A stretch of DNA of 5,432 nucleotides from Ectobacillus sp048976805 (GCA_048976805.1 JBHGUR010000104.1:1-5432), one strand, 5' to 3'; shown: positions 1-5,006, counted from the first letter of the stretch. Notes: generated by a model not told the origin, from the sequence alone. Numbers and translations: made by a program.

Positions 1-26
1 TGAACTGCACCCCAATTGTTAGACAC
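1..26 (+). repeat. Left terminal inverted repeat of the IS
   Basis: The first 26 bases match the reverse complement of 1422-1447 at 20 of 26 positions. The inner block GTTAGACAC is perfect in both ends, as are TGAA at the tip and CCC near the middle. It is the expected transposase binding and cleavage site. The repeat also forms the 5' arm of a hairpin that covers the orfA ribosome binding site. Confidence 0.8.
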
Positions 27-49
27 ATCTAACAATTGGAGGTGCAGTT
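3..49 (+). promoter_or_regulatory. Hairpin at the IS left end covering the orfA ribosome binding site
   Basis: AACTGCACC and CAATTGTTAG (3-22) pair with CTAACAATTG and GGTGCAGTT (29-49). This gives 19 base pairs, a small internal mismatch and a six-base loop. The 3' arm contains GGAGG (38-42), the only good Shine-Dalgarno sequence before the orfA ATG at 57. A transcript entering from outside the element would contain the whole stem and hide that site, while a transcript started inside the stem would not. Such protection from impinging transcription is known in other insertion sequences; here it is inference. Confidence 0.6.
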
Positions 50-56
50 TTTATTT

Positions 57-572
57 ATGACTAAATATACAAGTGATATAAAATTAAATATTATTCAAGG
101 CTATAACCCGAAAGTAATTTCTCAAAATGAATACGCAAAACAAATGGATATTCCCAAAGCACAATTTCAATATTGGTTGAAGTTATATGAATTACATGGA
201 GAAGAAGGATTAAAAAACACCTATACAAACTATCCGGTTAGGTTTAAACTAGACGTACTAAATTACATGGTTCAATCTGGTGCGTCATTAATGGATACCG
301 CAGCTCTCTTTAAAATCTCTAGTTATACAATGGTGTATGATTGGCAGAAAAAGATGGAGGTTGGCGGTGTAGAAGCCCTTGAACCGAAACAAAAGGGGCG
401 TCTATCCGTGAAAAAGAAATCTGTTAAACAGCCAAAACAAGCACCAGCTGAAGGATCAGTCGAAGCACTTGAAGCGCGCATTAAACAACTAGAAATGGAA
501 AATGAGTATTTAAAAAAGTTGAATGCCTTAGTTCAAAACAAGGAAAAATCACCAAACAAGACAAAGCGCTAG
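57..572 (+). CDS. IS3-family transposase OrfA (InsJ-like DNA-binding subunit)
   Basis: This 172-residue protein is the DNA-binding part of the transposase, which recognises the ends of the element. The N-terminal two thirds hold two helix-turn-helix-like units (about residues 12-48 and 60-100, the second with the DTAALFKIS recognition-type segment). A basic linker follows (KQKGRLSVKKKSVKQPKQ), then a leucine-zipper coiled coil at about 135-162 (VEALEARIKQLEMENEYLKK) for multimerisation with OrfAB. I chose the ATG at 57 because it follows GGAGG (38-42), although the 14-base spacing is long; an in-frame TTG at 36 lies inside the hairpin and has no ribosome binding site. Length matches the roughly 173-residue InsJ of IS150. 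Ribosomes that slip at 512-518 enter orfB instead of stopping at 570-572. Confidence 0.88.
   Translation: MTKYTSDIKLNIIQGYNPKVISQNEYAKQMDIPKAQFQYWLKLYELHGEEGLKNTYTNYPVRFKLDVLNYMVQSGASLMDTAALFKISSYTMVYDWQKKMEVGGVEALEPKQKGRLSVKKKSVKQPKQAPAEGSVEALEARIKQLEMENEYLKKLNALVQNKEKSPNKTKR
512..518 (+). promoter_or_regulatory. Programmed -1 frameshift slippery site A_AAA_AAG
   Basis: In the orfA frame the codons are TTA-AAA-AAG at 510-518, so the heptamer A AAA AAG sits in exactly the X XXY YYZ register used for tandem -1 slippage. The -1 frame has a TGA at 503-505 and is open from 506 to the end of orfB, so this is the only sensible crossing point. The product would be a fusion of about 451 residues, 154 from orfA and 297 from orfB. 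A hairpin of 13 base pairs starts four bases downstream (523-535 with 580-592). Confidence 0.82.
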
Positions 573-1411
573 TAGTCTATGAGTTAAGGCATAAGTACCC
601 GGTGAAGGAACTCGTGAAACTCGCTGGTATTCCACGTAGTACCTATTATAATTTAGTGAAGAGAATGAATCGACCAGATCCAGATAGCGACCTAAAAGCT
701 GAAATCAAGTCCATTTATGAGGAACATGAAGGTCGTTATGGTTACCGCCGAATACGTGATGAACTAGCGAATCGTGGGCAAAAGGTAAACCACAAAAAGG
801 TTCAACGCATCATGAAAGAACTTGGTTTAAAATGTTTGGTTCGAATGAAAAAATATAAATCGTACAAAGGAACTGTAGGGAAAATTGCACCAAATCATTT
901 AGATCGTCAATTTACTGCGGATGCCCCAAATCAGAAATGGGTAACGGATATTACGGAGTTTAAATTATTTGGTGAGAAGCTTTATTTATCTCCTGTATTA
1001 GATTTATTTAACGGAGAAATTATTACGTATACAATCGGCTCTAGACCCACCTATTCACTCGTTTCGGAGATGTTAGAGAAAGCTCTAGAGCGCTTGCCAG
1101 AAGAGCATAAACTATTGATGCATTCGGATCAAGGTTGGCATTATCAGATGAAACACTATCGTCATACCCTTCAAGAAAGAGGAATTAAACAAAGTATGTC
1201 TCGTAAGGGAAACTGTTACGATAATTCAGTGATGGAGAATTTCTTTGGGATTATGAAATCAGAATTCCTTTACTATAAGGAATTCGAAAGTGTAGAGCAT
1301 TTTAAACAAGAACTCAAAAAATATATTGAATATTATAATACGAAACGGATGAAGGCAAAACTCAAAATGAGTCCGGTACAATACCGAACTCATTTTGAGC
1401 AAGCAGCCTAA
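518..1411 (+). CDS. IS3-family transposase OrfB (DDE catalytic domain), made by -1 frameshift
   Basis: This is the catalytic part of the transposase, which cuts and joins the element ends with a DDE (RNase H-like) integrase core. Counting from the GTG at 602: an HTH_21-type domain at about 30-85, the first catalytic Asp at D116 (KWVTDITEF), the second at D176 (HSDQGWHY), and Glu at E212 (NSVMENFFGIMK). D176 and E212 are separated by 35 residues, the IS3-family DD(35)E spacing. The stretch before 602 (KALVVYELRHKYPVKEL) looks like the true N-terminal part of the family, and 602 has no ribosome binding site, so I start the frame at 518, the first codon after slippage. The only free-standing start would be GTG 602. 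The frame is intact. Confidence 0.87.
   Translation, partial: VECLSSKQGKITKQDKALVVYELRHKYPVKELVKLAGIPRSTYYNLVKRMNRPDPDSDLKAEIKSIYEEHEGRYGYRRIRDELANRGQKVNHKKVQRIMKELGLKCLVRMKKYKSYKGTVGKIAPNHLDRQFTADAPNQKWVTDITEFKLFGEKLYLSPVLDLFNGEIITYTIGSRPTYSLVSEMLEKALERLPEEHKLLMHSDQGWHYQMKHYRHTLQERGIKQSMSRKGNCYDNSVMENFFGIMKSEFLYYKEFESVEHFKQELKKYIEYYNTKRMKAKLKMSPVQYRTHFEQAA
523..592 (+). promoter_or_regulatory. Candidate frameshift-stimulating hairpin
   Basis: ATGCCTTAGTTCA (523-535) pairs with TGAGTTAAGGCAT (580-592) in a 13-position stem: eight Watson-Crick pairs, two G-U pairs, then three more Watson-Crick pairs. The loop is 44 bases. The stem starts four bases after the A_AAA_AAG site, close to the spacing used by stimulatory structures. 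The orfA stop codon (570-572) lies in the loop. The pairing is seen directly; the role is inference. Confidence 0.5.
1361..1399 (+). other. Long hairpin in the last codons of orfB
   Basis: Positions 1361-1378 pair with 1382-1399 at 17 of 18 positions (one C-A mismatch at 1373 and 1387) around a CAA loop. The stem starts CTCAAAATGAGT and ends ACTCATTTTGAG. It lies inside coding sequence (LKMSPVQYRTHFEQ). There is no U-run after it, so it is not a standard terminator; it could slow exonucleases or read-through in either direction. Confidence 0.6.
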
Positions 1412-1421
1412 CAAAATAACC

Positions 1422-1447
1422 GTGTCTAACTTTTAGGGGTCACTTCA
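1422..1447 (-). repeat. Right terminal inverted repeat of the IS
   Basis: Read on the minus strand it starts TGAAGTGACCCC and ends GTTAGACAC, pairing with the left end at 20 of 26 positions. The last base, 1447, is set by symmetry with the TG at base 1. The first DnaA-box-like 9-mer begins 24 bp beyond it. Confidence 0.8.
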
Positions 1448-1471
1448 CTTTTAGCACTGGCTTTTTTCACA

Positions 1472-1645
1472 TTACCCACAATATTATCCACATACTAACG
1501 TCCATATAATATGTTTCCCACTATGTTTTCCACAATATCCACAAACATTTTATAAGTTATCAACAAAACTATACACATATTATTATAAAGTTAACCACAA
1601 TATTTTTGCGAGTTATACACAGGATGCAACAATTTTTGTGTATAA
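1472..1645 (+). promoter_or_regulatory. DnaA-box cluster between the IS and tsaD
   Basis: This 174-bp AT-rich stretch holds many 9-mers like the DnaA box TTATCCACA. On the + strand: TTACCCACA (1472), TTATCCACA, perfect (1484), TTTCCCACT, weak (1514), TTTTCCACA (1526), ATATCCACA (1535), TTATCAACA (1557), CTATACACA (1569), TTAACCACA (1591), TTATACACA (1613). One on the minus strand is TTATACACA (1637-1645). The starts are 12, 30, 12, 9, 22, 12, 22 and 22 bp apart, near whole helical turns, so DnaA bound here could lie on one face of the DNA. No dnaA or dnaN gene is visible, so I read it as a DnaA-box cluster outside oriC. From memory, B. subtilis has such a cluster beside gcp, its tsaD. Possible roles are titration of DnaA or regulation of neighbouring genes. 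Confidence 0.75.
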
Positions 1646-1647
1646 CT
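1611..1647. repeat. Inverted pair of TTATACACA boxes at the tsaD stop codon
   Basis: AGTTATACACA (1611-1621) and TGTGTATAACT (1637-1647) are a perfect 11-bp inverted repeat with a 15-bp spacer. Each arm holds a TTATACACA DnaA-type box, the two facing each other. The right arm touches the tsaD stop codon (1647-1649). In tsaD mRNA it could form a hairpin, but no U-run follows on the minus strand (CGCAAAAATATT), so it is a poor intrinsic terminator. Confidence 0.6.
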
Positions 1648-2663
1648 TACCCTTCTATATCAAGCCCAGGATTCGCATTTAAGGCTAGTGTTGCCCGTTT
1701 GCCCTGCTCATATGCAATAGTTCCCGCAGCAGCAATCATCGCGGCATTATCTGTACATAACGAAAGGGGCGGAATAATAAGTGCAATCCCCTCCATTTCG
1801 GCAAATTCCTTCTCCAGCCGAGCACGCAATCCTTTATTTGCCGCGACGCCCCCGGCTAATAGCACCTGCTTTACTTCATGCTCTCTCGCTGCTTTCACTG
1901 TTTTTGTCACCAACACATCAATCACACTATCCTGAAAGCTTGCTGCCAAATCCTGCGGTGCAATGCTTTCTCCCCGCTGATTTGCGTTGTGCACTGTATT
2001 AATAACAGCCGACTTTAGACCGCTGAAGCTAAAATCATAAGAGTCCGGCTCCAGCCATGCCCGCGGCAATTCAATTGTCGGTTTTCCTTCATGGGCAAGA
2101 CGGTCGATATGCGGTCCCCCTGGGTATGGAAGCGACAATGTTCTCGCTACCTTATCGTACGCTTCCCCCGCGGCATCATCGCGTGTTTCGCCAATCACTT
2201 CAAATGCCCCATGCTCCTTCATATATATAAGTTCCGTATGCCCTCCTGATACAACTAAAGACAATAAAGGAAACTGCATTTCTGCCACAAGGCGGTTCGC
2301 ATAAATATGCCCTGCGATATGATGAACGCCAACGAGCGGAATATTATGGGCAAAAGCAATAGCTTTAGCGGCATTTACCCCGATTAATAAAGCGCCCACT
2401 AATCCCGGGCCTTCCGTTACAGCGATGGCATCAATATCTGCAAACGCTACATTTGCTTGTTTCATTGCCTCTTCCAGCACGATGGTGATTTGCTCTACAT
2501 GGTGGCGCGAAGCAATTTCCGGCACAACTCCGCCAAACCGTTTATGGCTTTCAATTTGCGAAGCCACTACATTCGATAATATTTCTCGGCCATTTCGCAC
2601 GATAGCGACTGCTGTTTCGTCACAGCTTGTTTCAATTCCCATTACAATTAAATTTTTTTCCAT
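1647..2663 (-). CDS. tsaD: tRNA N6-adenosine threonylcarbamoyltransferase TsaD
   Basis: TsaD (older names Gcp, YgjD; YdiE in B. subtilis) transfers the threonylcarbamoyl group from threonylcarbamoyl-AMP to A37 of tRNAs that read ANN codons, working in the cytoplasm with TsaB and TsaE. The 338-residue protein has the ASKHA fold motifs: MGIETSCDET (8-17), EGPGLVGAL (84-92), the metal-binding pair H115 and H119 in HHIAGH, SGGHTEL (139-145), FSFSGLKSA (211-219), LLAGGVAANKGLR (268-280) and LCTDN with D305. I start at ATG 2663 because it overlaps the rimI stop as TAATG and follows GGGTGA (2676-2671) by seven bases; an in-frame GTG at 2678 would add only GEFI and use up that ribosome binding site. 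It is the last gene of the operon. The DnaA-box cluster begins at its stop codon. Confidence 0.96.
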   Translation of the reverse strand: MEKNLIVMGIETSCDETAVAIVRNGREILSNVVASQIESHKRFGGVVPEIASRHHVEQITIVLEEAMKQANVAFADIDAIAVTEGPGLVGALLIGVNAAKAIAFAHNIPLVGVHHIAGHIYANRLVAEMQFPLLSLVVSGGHTELIYMKEHGAFEVIGETRDDAAGEAYDKVARTLSLPYPGGPHIDRLAHEGKPTIELPRAWLEPDSYDFSFSGLKSAVINTVHNANQRGESIAPQDLAASFQDSVIDVLVTKTVKAAREHEVKQVLLAGGVAANKGLRARLEKEFAEMEGIALIIPPLSLCTDNAAMIAAAGTIAYEQGKRATLALNANPGLDIEG

Positions 2664-3112
2664 TATAAATTCACCCACATTACAAGAGCATCCTCATAGT
2701 TATCAGTATAATATCGTTTTCTAATACCGCCGTTTAAAAACCCTAGCTTTCGATATAAGCTCTGTGCCGCTTCATTAGACACCCGCACTTCCAAAGTCAT
2801 CGTTTTAGCCCCTCGTTTTCTGGCGTTTTCCATCACATGCCGCAGCAAAGCCTCTCCTAGCTTTTTTCCCCTATACTCAGGCAAGATCGCTATGTTGGTA
2901 ATATGCGCTTCATCTAAAATAAGCCATAAGCCGCAGTATCCAATGATTGCCCCATCCTCTTCCATAACAGTGTAATAGGCGTATTCATTTATCGTTAACT
3001 CGCGTTCAAATGCCTCAGCTGTCCATGGAATAGCAAATGAAACCTGTTCAATGGCGACAACCTGCTCAATATCTTCCATATTCATCTGCCGAAATGTAAC
3101 TAACATGTTCAT
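2663..3112 (-). CDS. rimI: Ribosomal protein S18-alanine N-acetyltransferase RimI
   Basis: This is a GNAT-fold N-alpha-acetyltransferase that moves acetyl from acetyl-CoA to the N-terminal alanine of ribosomal protein S18 in well-studied relatives. The 149-residue length is normal. Visible motifs are the acetyl-CoA loop NIAILPEYRGKKLGEALL (73-90; R81 to G86, with Lys where Gly is often found), the LEVRVSN strand (107-113) carrying E108, and the C-terminal YRKLGF followed by RYYTDNYEDALVMWV (133-147), typical of RimI. The ATG at 3112 follows AGGGG (3126-3122) by nine bases; ATG 3106 is in frame but 15 bases away. The ribosome binding site overlaps the tsaB stop, with a 12-bp gap between genes. 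Its stop overlaps the tsaD start as TAATG, so translation is probably coupled. The exact substrate is not provable from sequence. Confidence 0.93.
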   Translation of the reverse strand: MNMLVTFRQMNMEDIEQVVAIEQVSFAIPWTAEAFERELTINEYAYYTVMEEDGAIIGYCGLWLILDEAHITNIAILPEYRGKKLGEALLRHVMENARKRGAKTMTLEVRVSNEAAQSLYRKLGFLNGGIRKRYYTDNYEDALVMWVNL

Positions 3113-3124
3113 ACATTGAAACCC

Positions 3125-3814
3125 CTATTTATTTTGGTTTGCCAGCCAATTCGCTTCTGCTTCTGCCAAACGAATATAATTCGGAACAAATTCATGCACA
3201 GCGCTTGCCTCTTTTTCTGTTCCTAATAAAGCTAATTCTGAAGGCCTTGGATTATGCGTAGAAACAGGAGCGAAAACTGCCTGTTCGCCCAGTTCCCGCT
3301 TAATCGTATCCTCGTGAAGTGCTATATCATTGCCGATAAATAAAATCGGCTTCTCCAGCTTCTTGAGCATCTGCAGCCATTCTTGAATAAGGATAATCCG
3401 TTCTTCTTCTACTTTCTGTATGCGTTCATTATATGTATACAAACCTGTATAAATTTGCTGCCGTCTTGCATCAAATAAAGGACAAATATATCCATTAAAA
3501 TAAGCGCCGTTTGCCGCTAGAACTTCTAAACTGGACACGCCTACAAGCGGAATATTCAATGACCATGCCAACGTTTTTGCTACTGTTACCCCAATCCGCA
3601 CTCCCGTATAAGAGCCTGGGCCTGCGGCTACTGCAATCTTTTCAAGCTCTGCCGGTTTTACATCGCACTCTTTTAATAGCTGCTCAATGGCCGGCATAAG
3701 GCGGACAGAGTGGTTCTTTTTTAGGTTCGTAATGATTTCCCCTACAATTGTAGCCCCATCAAGGAGAGCAACTCCCATTACGTAGTTTGAAGTATCAATT
3801 GCTAGTACCTTCAT
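3125..3814 (-). CDS. tsaB: t6A37 synthesis partner protein TsaB
   Basis: TsaB (YeaZ; YdiC in B. subtilis) is a catalytically inactive paralogue of TsaD that dimerises with it and is needed for transfer of threonylcarbamoyl to tRNA. The 229-residue protein shows the N-terminal ASKHA phosphate-loop motif VLAIDTSN (3-10), NHSVRLMP (34-41), and AAGPGSYTGVRIG (63-75), the most diagnostic stretch. It lacks the HxxxH metal site of TsaD, as expected. The ATG at 3814 follows GAGGAG (3830-3825) by ten bases. The gene overlaps the 3' end of tsaE by 20 bp, so its ribosome binding site lies within tsaE coding sequence. The next gene, rimI, follows after 12 bp. Length and motif order are normal. Confidence 0.95.
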   Translation of the reverse strand: MKVLAIDTSNYVMGVALLDGATIVGEIITNLKKNHSVRLMPAIEQLLKECDVKPAELEKIAVAAGPGSYTGVRIGVTVAKTLAWSLNIPLVGVSSLEVLAANGAYFNGYICPLFDARRQQIYTGLYTYNERIQKVEEERIILIQEWLQMLKKLEKPILFIGNDIALHEDTIKRELGEQAVFAPVSTHNPRPSELALLGTEKEASAVHEFVPNYIRLAEAEANWLANQNK

Positions 3815-4268
3815 AATTTAAAAGCTCCTCACATAATCTAATATACCGTTCTCCTTTAGGCTCAAACGTAATCCTCCGCCGATTGTCCCCCGCATGAAAC
3901 AGACTAATTTTCAGCAAAGCTTCAGGCAGATAAGATTCAATTAAATGAGCCCATTCTATCACTGTTACGCCTGTTCCATAAAAATATTCATCAAATCCGA
4001 GGTCTTCCTCACTTTCCTCTAAACGATAAACATCCATATGGTATAAAGGCAAGCGCCCTTTATATTCTTTAATAATATTAAATGTAGGGCTATTTACAAC
4101 ACGCTTTATTTCAAGTCCTTTGGCAAGGCCTTTTGTAAACGTTGTTTTTCCCGCGCCCAGATCTCCTTCTAAAATTAATACATCCTGCTCCTGCAGCATT
4201 GCCCCTAATCTTTGGGACAACTGCATTGTCTCATCAGGCGAGGATGTTATTATTTCATAAATGCCCAA
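3795..4268 (-). CDS. tsaE: t6A37 synthesis ATPase TsaE
   Basis: TsaE (YjeE; YdiB in B. subtilis) is a small P-loop ATPase that binds TsaB-TsaD and is needed to reset the complex between rounds of t6A synthesis. The 157-residue protein has Walker A GDLGAGKTT (35-43), the switch-like NSPTF (59-63), YHMDVYRLE (76-84) and VIEWAHLIE (103-111), all typical of the family. The start is TTG at 4268, chosen because GGTGA (4279-4275) is six bases upstream and the reading begins at the family's usual N-terminus. An ATG at 4273 lies one base from the same GGTGA but is out of frame and stops after seven codons. It is the first gene of the operon; from memory B. subtilis has thiL just before it, and no thiL is visible here. 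Confidence 0.94.
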   Translation of the reverse strand: MGIYEIITSSPDETMQLSQRLGAMLQEQDVLILEGDLGAGKTTFTKGLAKGLEIKRVVNSPTFNIIKEYKGRLPLYHMDVYRLEESEEDLGFDEYFYGTGVTVIEWAHLIESYLPEALLKISLFHAGDNRRRITFEPKGERYIRLCEELLNYEGTSN

Positions 4269-4289
4269 TTCATTTCACCAACCTTGTTC

Positions 4290-4317
4290 TATATATTCGC
4301 TTTTCTGCTTTTGTAGA
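4290..4317 (-). promoter_or_regulatory. Weak proximal promoter candidate for the tsaE operon
   Basis: On the minus strand TCTACA (4317-4312), a 16-base spacer and TATATA (4295-4290) give four of six matches at both the -35 and -10 boxes. Its start site would be about 15 bases before the TTG. It is one of two candidates and is not strong. Confidence 0.22.
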
Positions 4318-4360
4318 GTAAAAAGTTTTCTCCGCTTACATCCACATGCTTTCCTTTTAA

Positions 4361-4497
4361 CTAGGCTCTGTTAAACTTGATTGTTGATTTTCCACTGCAG
4401 GCGGACGCTTTCCGCGGGCGGGGCCGAGCCGCTTTTCCCGCTGGAGTCGCCGCCTTTCGTTCCAAATCCACAAATCGATCAAAATCAACATTAGCCT
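4361..4497. repeat. GC-rich inverted-repeat element in the rrn-tsaE intergenic region
   Basis: About 135 bp stand out from AT-rich surroundings. The outer arms TGTTGATTTT (4382-4391) and AAAATCAACA (4481-4490) are a perfect 10-bp inverted repeat; AGGCT (4363-4367) and AGCCT (4493-4497) extend it imperfectly. The core is GC-rich and self-complementary: GGCGG (4400-4404) with CCGCC (4450-4454), GCGGG (4414-4418) with CCCGC (4437-4441). Motifs like GGCGGACGCTTTCCGCGGGC and GGAGTCGCCGCC are, from memory, common in a dispersed intergenic repeat of Bacillaceae. TTTAA flanks both sides (4356-4360, 4497-4501), which may be a target duplication or chance. No coding frame is seen. It may be a MITE-like element or a structured RNA. 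Confidence 0.6.
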
Positions 4498-4499
4498 TT

Positions 4500-4529
4500 A
4501 ATTAAGGGGGAATTTTCCCTCTTTTAATT
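4500..4529. other. Imperfect A/T-tipped hairpin beside the GC-rich repeat
   Basis: AATTAA (4500-4505) pairs with TTAATT (4524-4529), and GGGGGAA (4506-4512) pairs with TTCCCTC (4515-4521) imperfectly. No T-run follows on either strand, so I do not call it a terminator. Nothing else is seen between 4530 and 4592. Confidence 0.35.
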
Positions 4530-4592
4530 TGTATTTATATAGTATATCCTTTCTCTAACTGTTTGAACGTTATACAAGCTTCGCCTTTTCCT

Positions 4593-4622
4593 ATTATACT
4601 TGCTTTTTATATGGTTTGGAAA
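4593..4622 (-). promoter_or_regulatory. Distal promoter candidate for the tsaE operon
   Basis: On the minus strand a perfect TATAAT (4598-4593) lies 18 bases after TTTCCA (4622-4617), a four of six match to TTGACA. It lies just beyond the second rrn terminator and points to tsaE, so its position suits a promoter for the tsa operon. The leader would be about 320 bases and would include the GC-rich repeat. The AT-rich setting makes chance matches likely. Confidence 0.32.
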
Positions 4623-4635
4623 AAATCAAGGCATT

Positions 4636-4665
4636 AAAAAATCCTTAGGAGACTTTCCTAAGGAT
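4636..4665 (-). terminator. Second Rho-independent terminator of the rrn operon
   Basis: ATCCTTAGGA (4641-4650) and TCCTAAGGAT (4656-4665) form a perfect 10-bp stem with a five-base loop. On the minus strand the stem is followed by six T (4641-4636) and AATG. It lies about 55 bp past the end of tRNA-Asp and backs up the first terminator. The + strand lacks a T-run after the stem. Confidence 0.85.
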
Positions 4666-4685
4666 GGATTACTGTATGTATAAAT

Positions 4686-4709
4686 AAAAAAACACGTAGC
4701 CCGTGTTTT
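4686..4709 (-). terminator. First Rho-independent terminator of the rrn-tRNA operon
   Basis: AAAACACG (4709-4702 on the minus strand) pairs with CGTGTTTT (4696-4689) around a five-base loop, followed by further T (4688-4686) and ATTTA. It begins 11 bp after the CCA end of tRNA-Asp. The GC part of the stem is only four pairs, so a second, stronger terminator downstream makes sense. The + strand after the stem reads ATTTTAAAA, so weak activity there is possible. Confidence 0.75.
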
Positions 4710-4720
4710 ATTTTAAAAAA

Positions 4721-4796
4721 TGGCGGTCCCGACGGGGATCGAACCCGCGATCTCCTGCGTGACAGGCAGGCATGTTAACCACTACACCACGGAACC
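4721..4796 (-). tRNA. tRNA-Asp (GTC)
   Basis: This 76-nt gene has the anticodon loop CTGTCAC between CCTGC and GCAGG, giving anticodon GTC for aspartate. The acceptor GGTTCCG (4796-4790) pairs with CGGGACC with one U-G pair (4-69). The discriminator is G and CCA is encoded (4723-4721). The T loop is TTCGATC. It follows tRNA-fMet after two bases and is the last gene of the rrn operon before the tandem terminators. Confidence 0.96.
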
Positions 4797-4798
4797 AT

Positions 4799-4895
<97 letters not shown>

Positions 4896-5006
4896 TTATA
4901 CCCTGCTTATGCTTATCGCTTGACTGTCCCTTCCTCTGCCAGCGAATCAATGATGCTAAATGCGTCGGGACAACTGATGTGGATTCAAAGAAGCCTATTC
5001 GTTCGT

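Larger units (their letters stand above)
1..1447 (+). mobile_element. IS3-family insertion sequence, IS150 group, apparently complete
   Basis: The element begins TGAACTGCACC at base 1 and ends GGTCACTTCA at 1447, so it has the TG...CA termini usual for the family. The two 26-bp ends are inverted repeats matching at 20 of 26 positions. Inside are two overlapping reading frames, orfA (helix-turn-helix plus leucine zipper) and orfB (DDE integrase), with orfB in the -1 frame and a canonical slippery heptamer in the overlap. The length of 1447 bp fits IS150-like elements. Both frames are intact and the DDE residues are present, so the copy could be active. The left flank lies outside the window, so a target-site duplication cannot be tested; the bases right of the element are CTTTTAGC. 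Group assignment is from protein resemblance to IS150 InsJ and InsK and is not a database match. Confidence 0.9.

Noticed and set aside
36..56. In-frame TTG start at 36 for orfA
   Set aside because: It lies inside the left-end hairpin, has no upstream Shine-Dalgarno sequence, and would place the only GGAGG inside the coding region.
1472..1645. Chromosomal or plasmid replication origin (oriC)
   Set aside because: Box number fits, but there is no dnaA, dnaN or rep gene nearby and the surroundings are core genes that are not origin neighbours. A regulatory DnaA-box cluster explains it better.
1472..1645. CRISPR array or iteron array
   Set aside because: The repeated units are only 9 bp, degenerate, and unevenly spaced; there are no cas or rep genes.
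1606..2724. Open frames on the + strand opposite tsaD (109, 73 and 99 codons)
   Set aside because: They are antisense to a strongly conserved gene, lack ribosome binding sites and show no protein motifs.
3511..3699. 62-codon + strand frame opposite tsaB
   Set aside because: Antisense shadow of a conserved gene with no supporting signal.
4338..4472. Isolated TCCACA motifs (ACATCCACA near 4338 and AAATCCACA near 4464) as further DnaA boxes
   Set aside because: Each has two mismatches, they are far apart and not phased, as expected by chance in AT-rich DNA.
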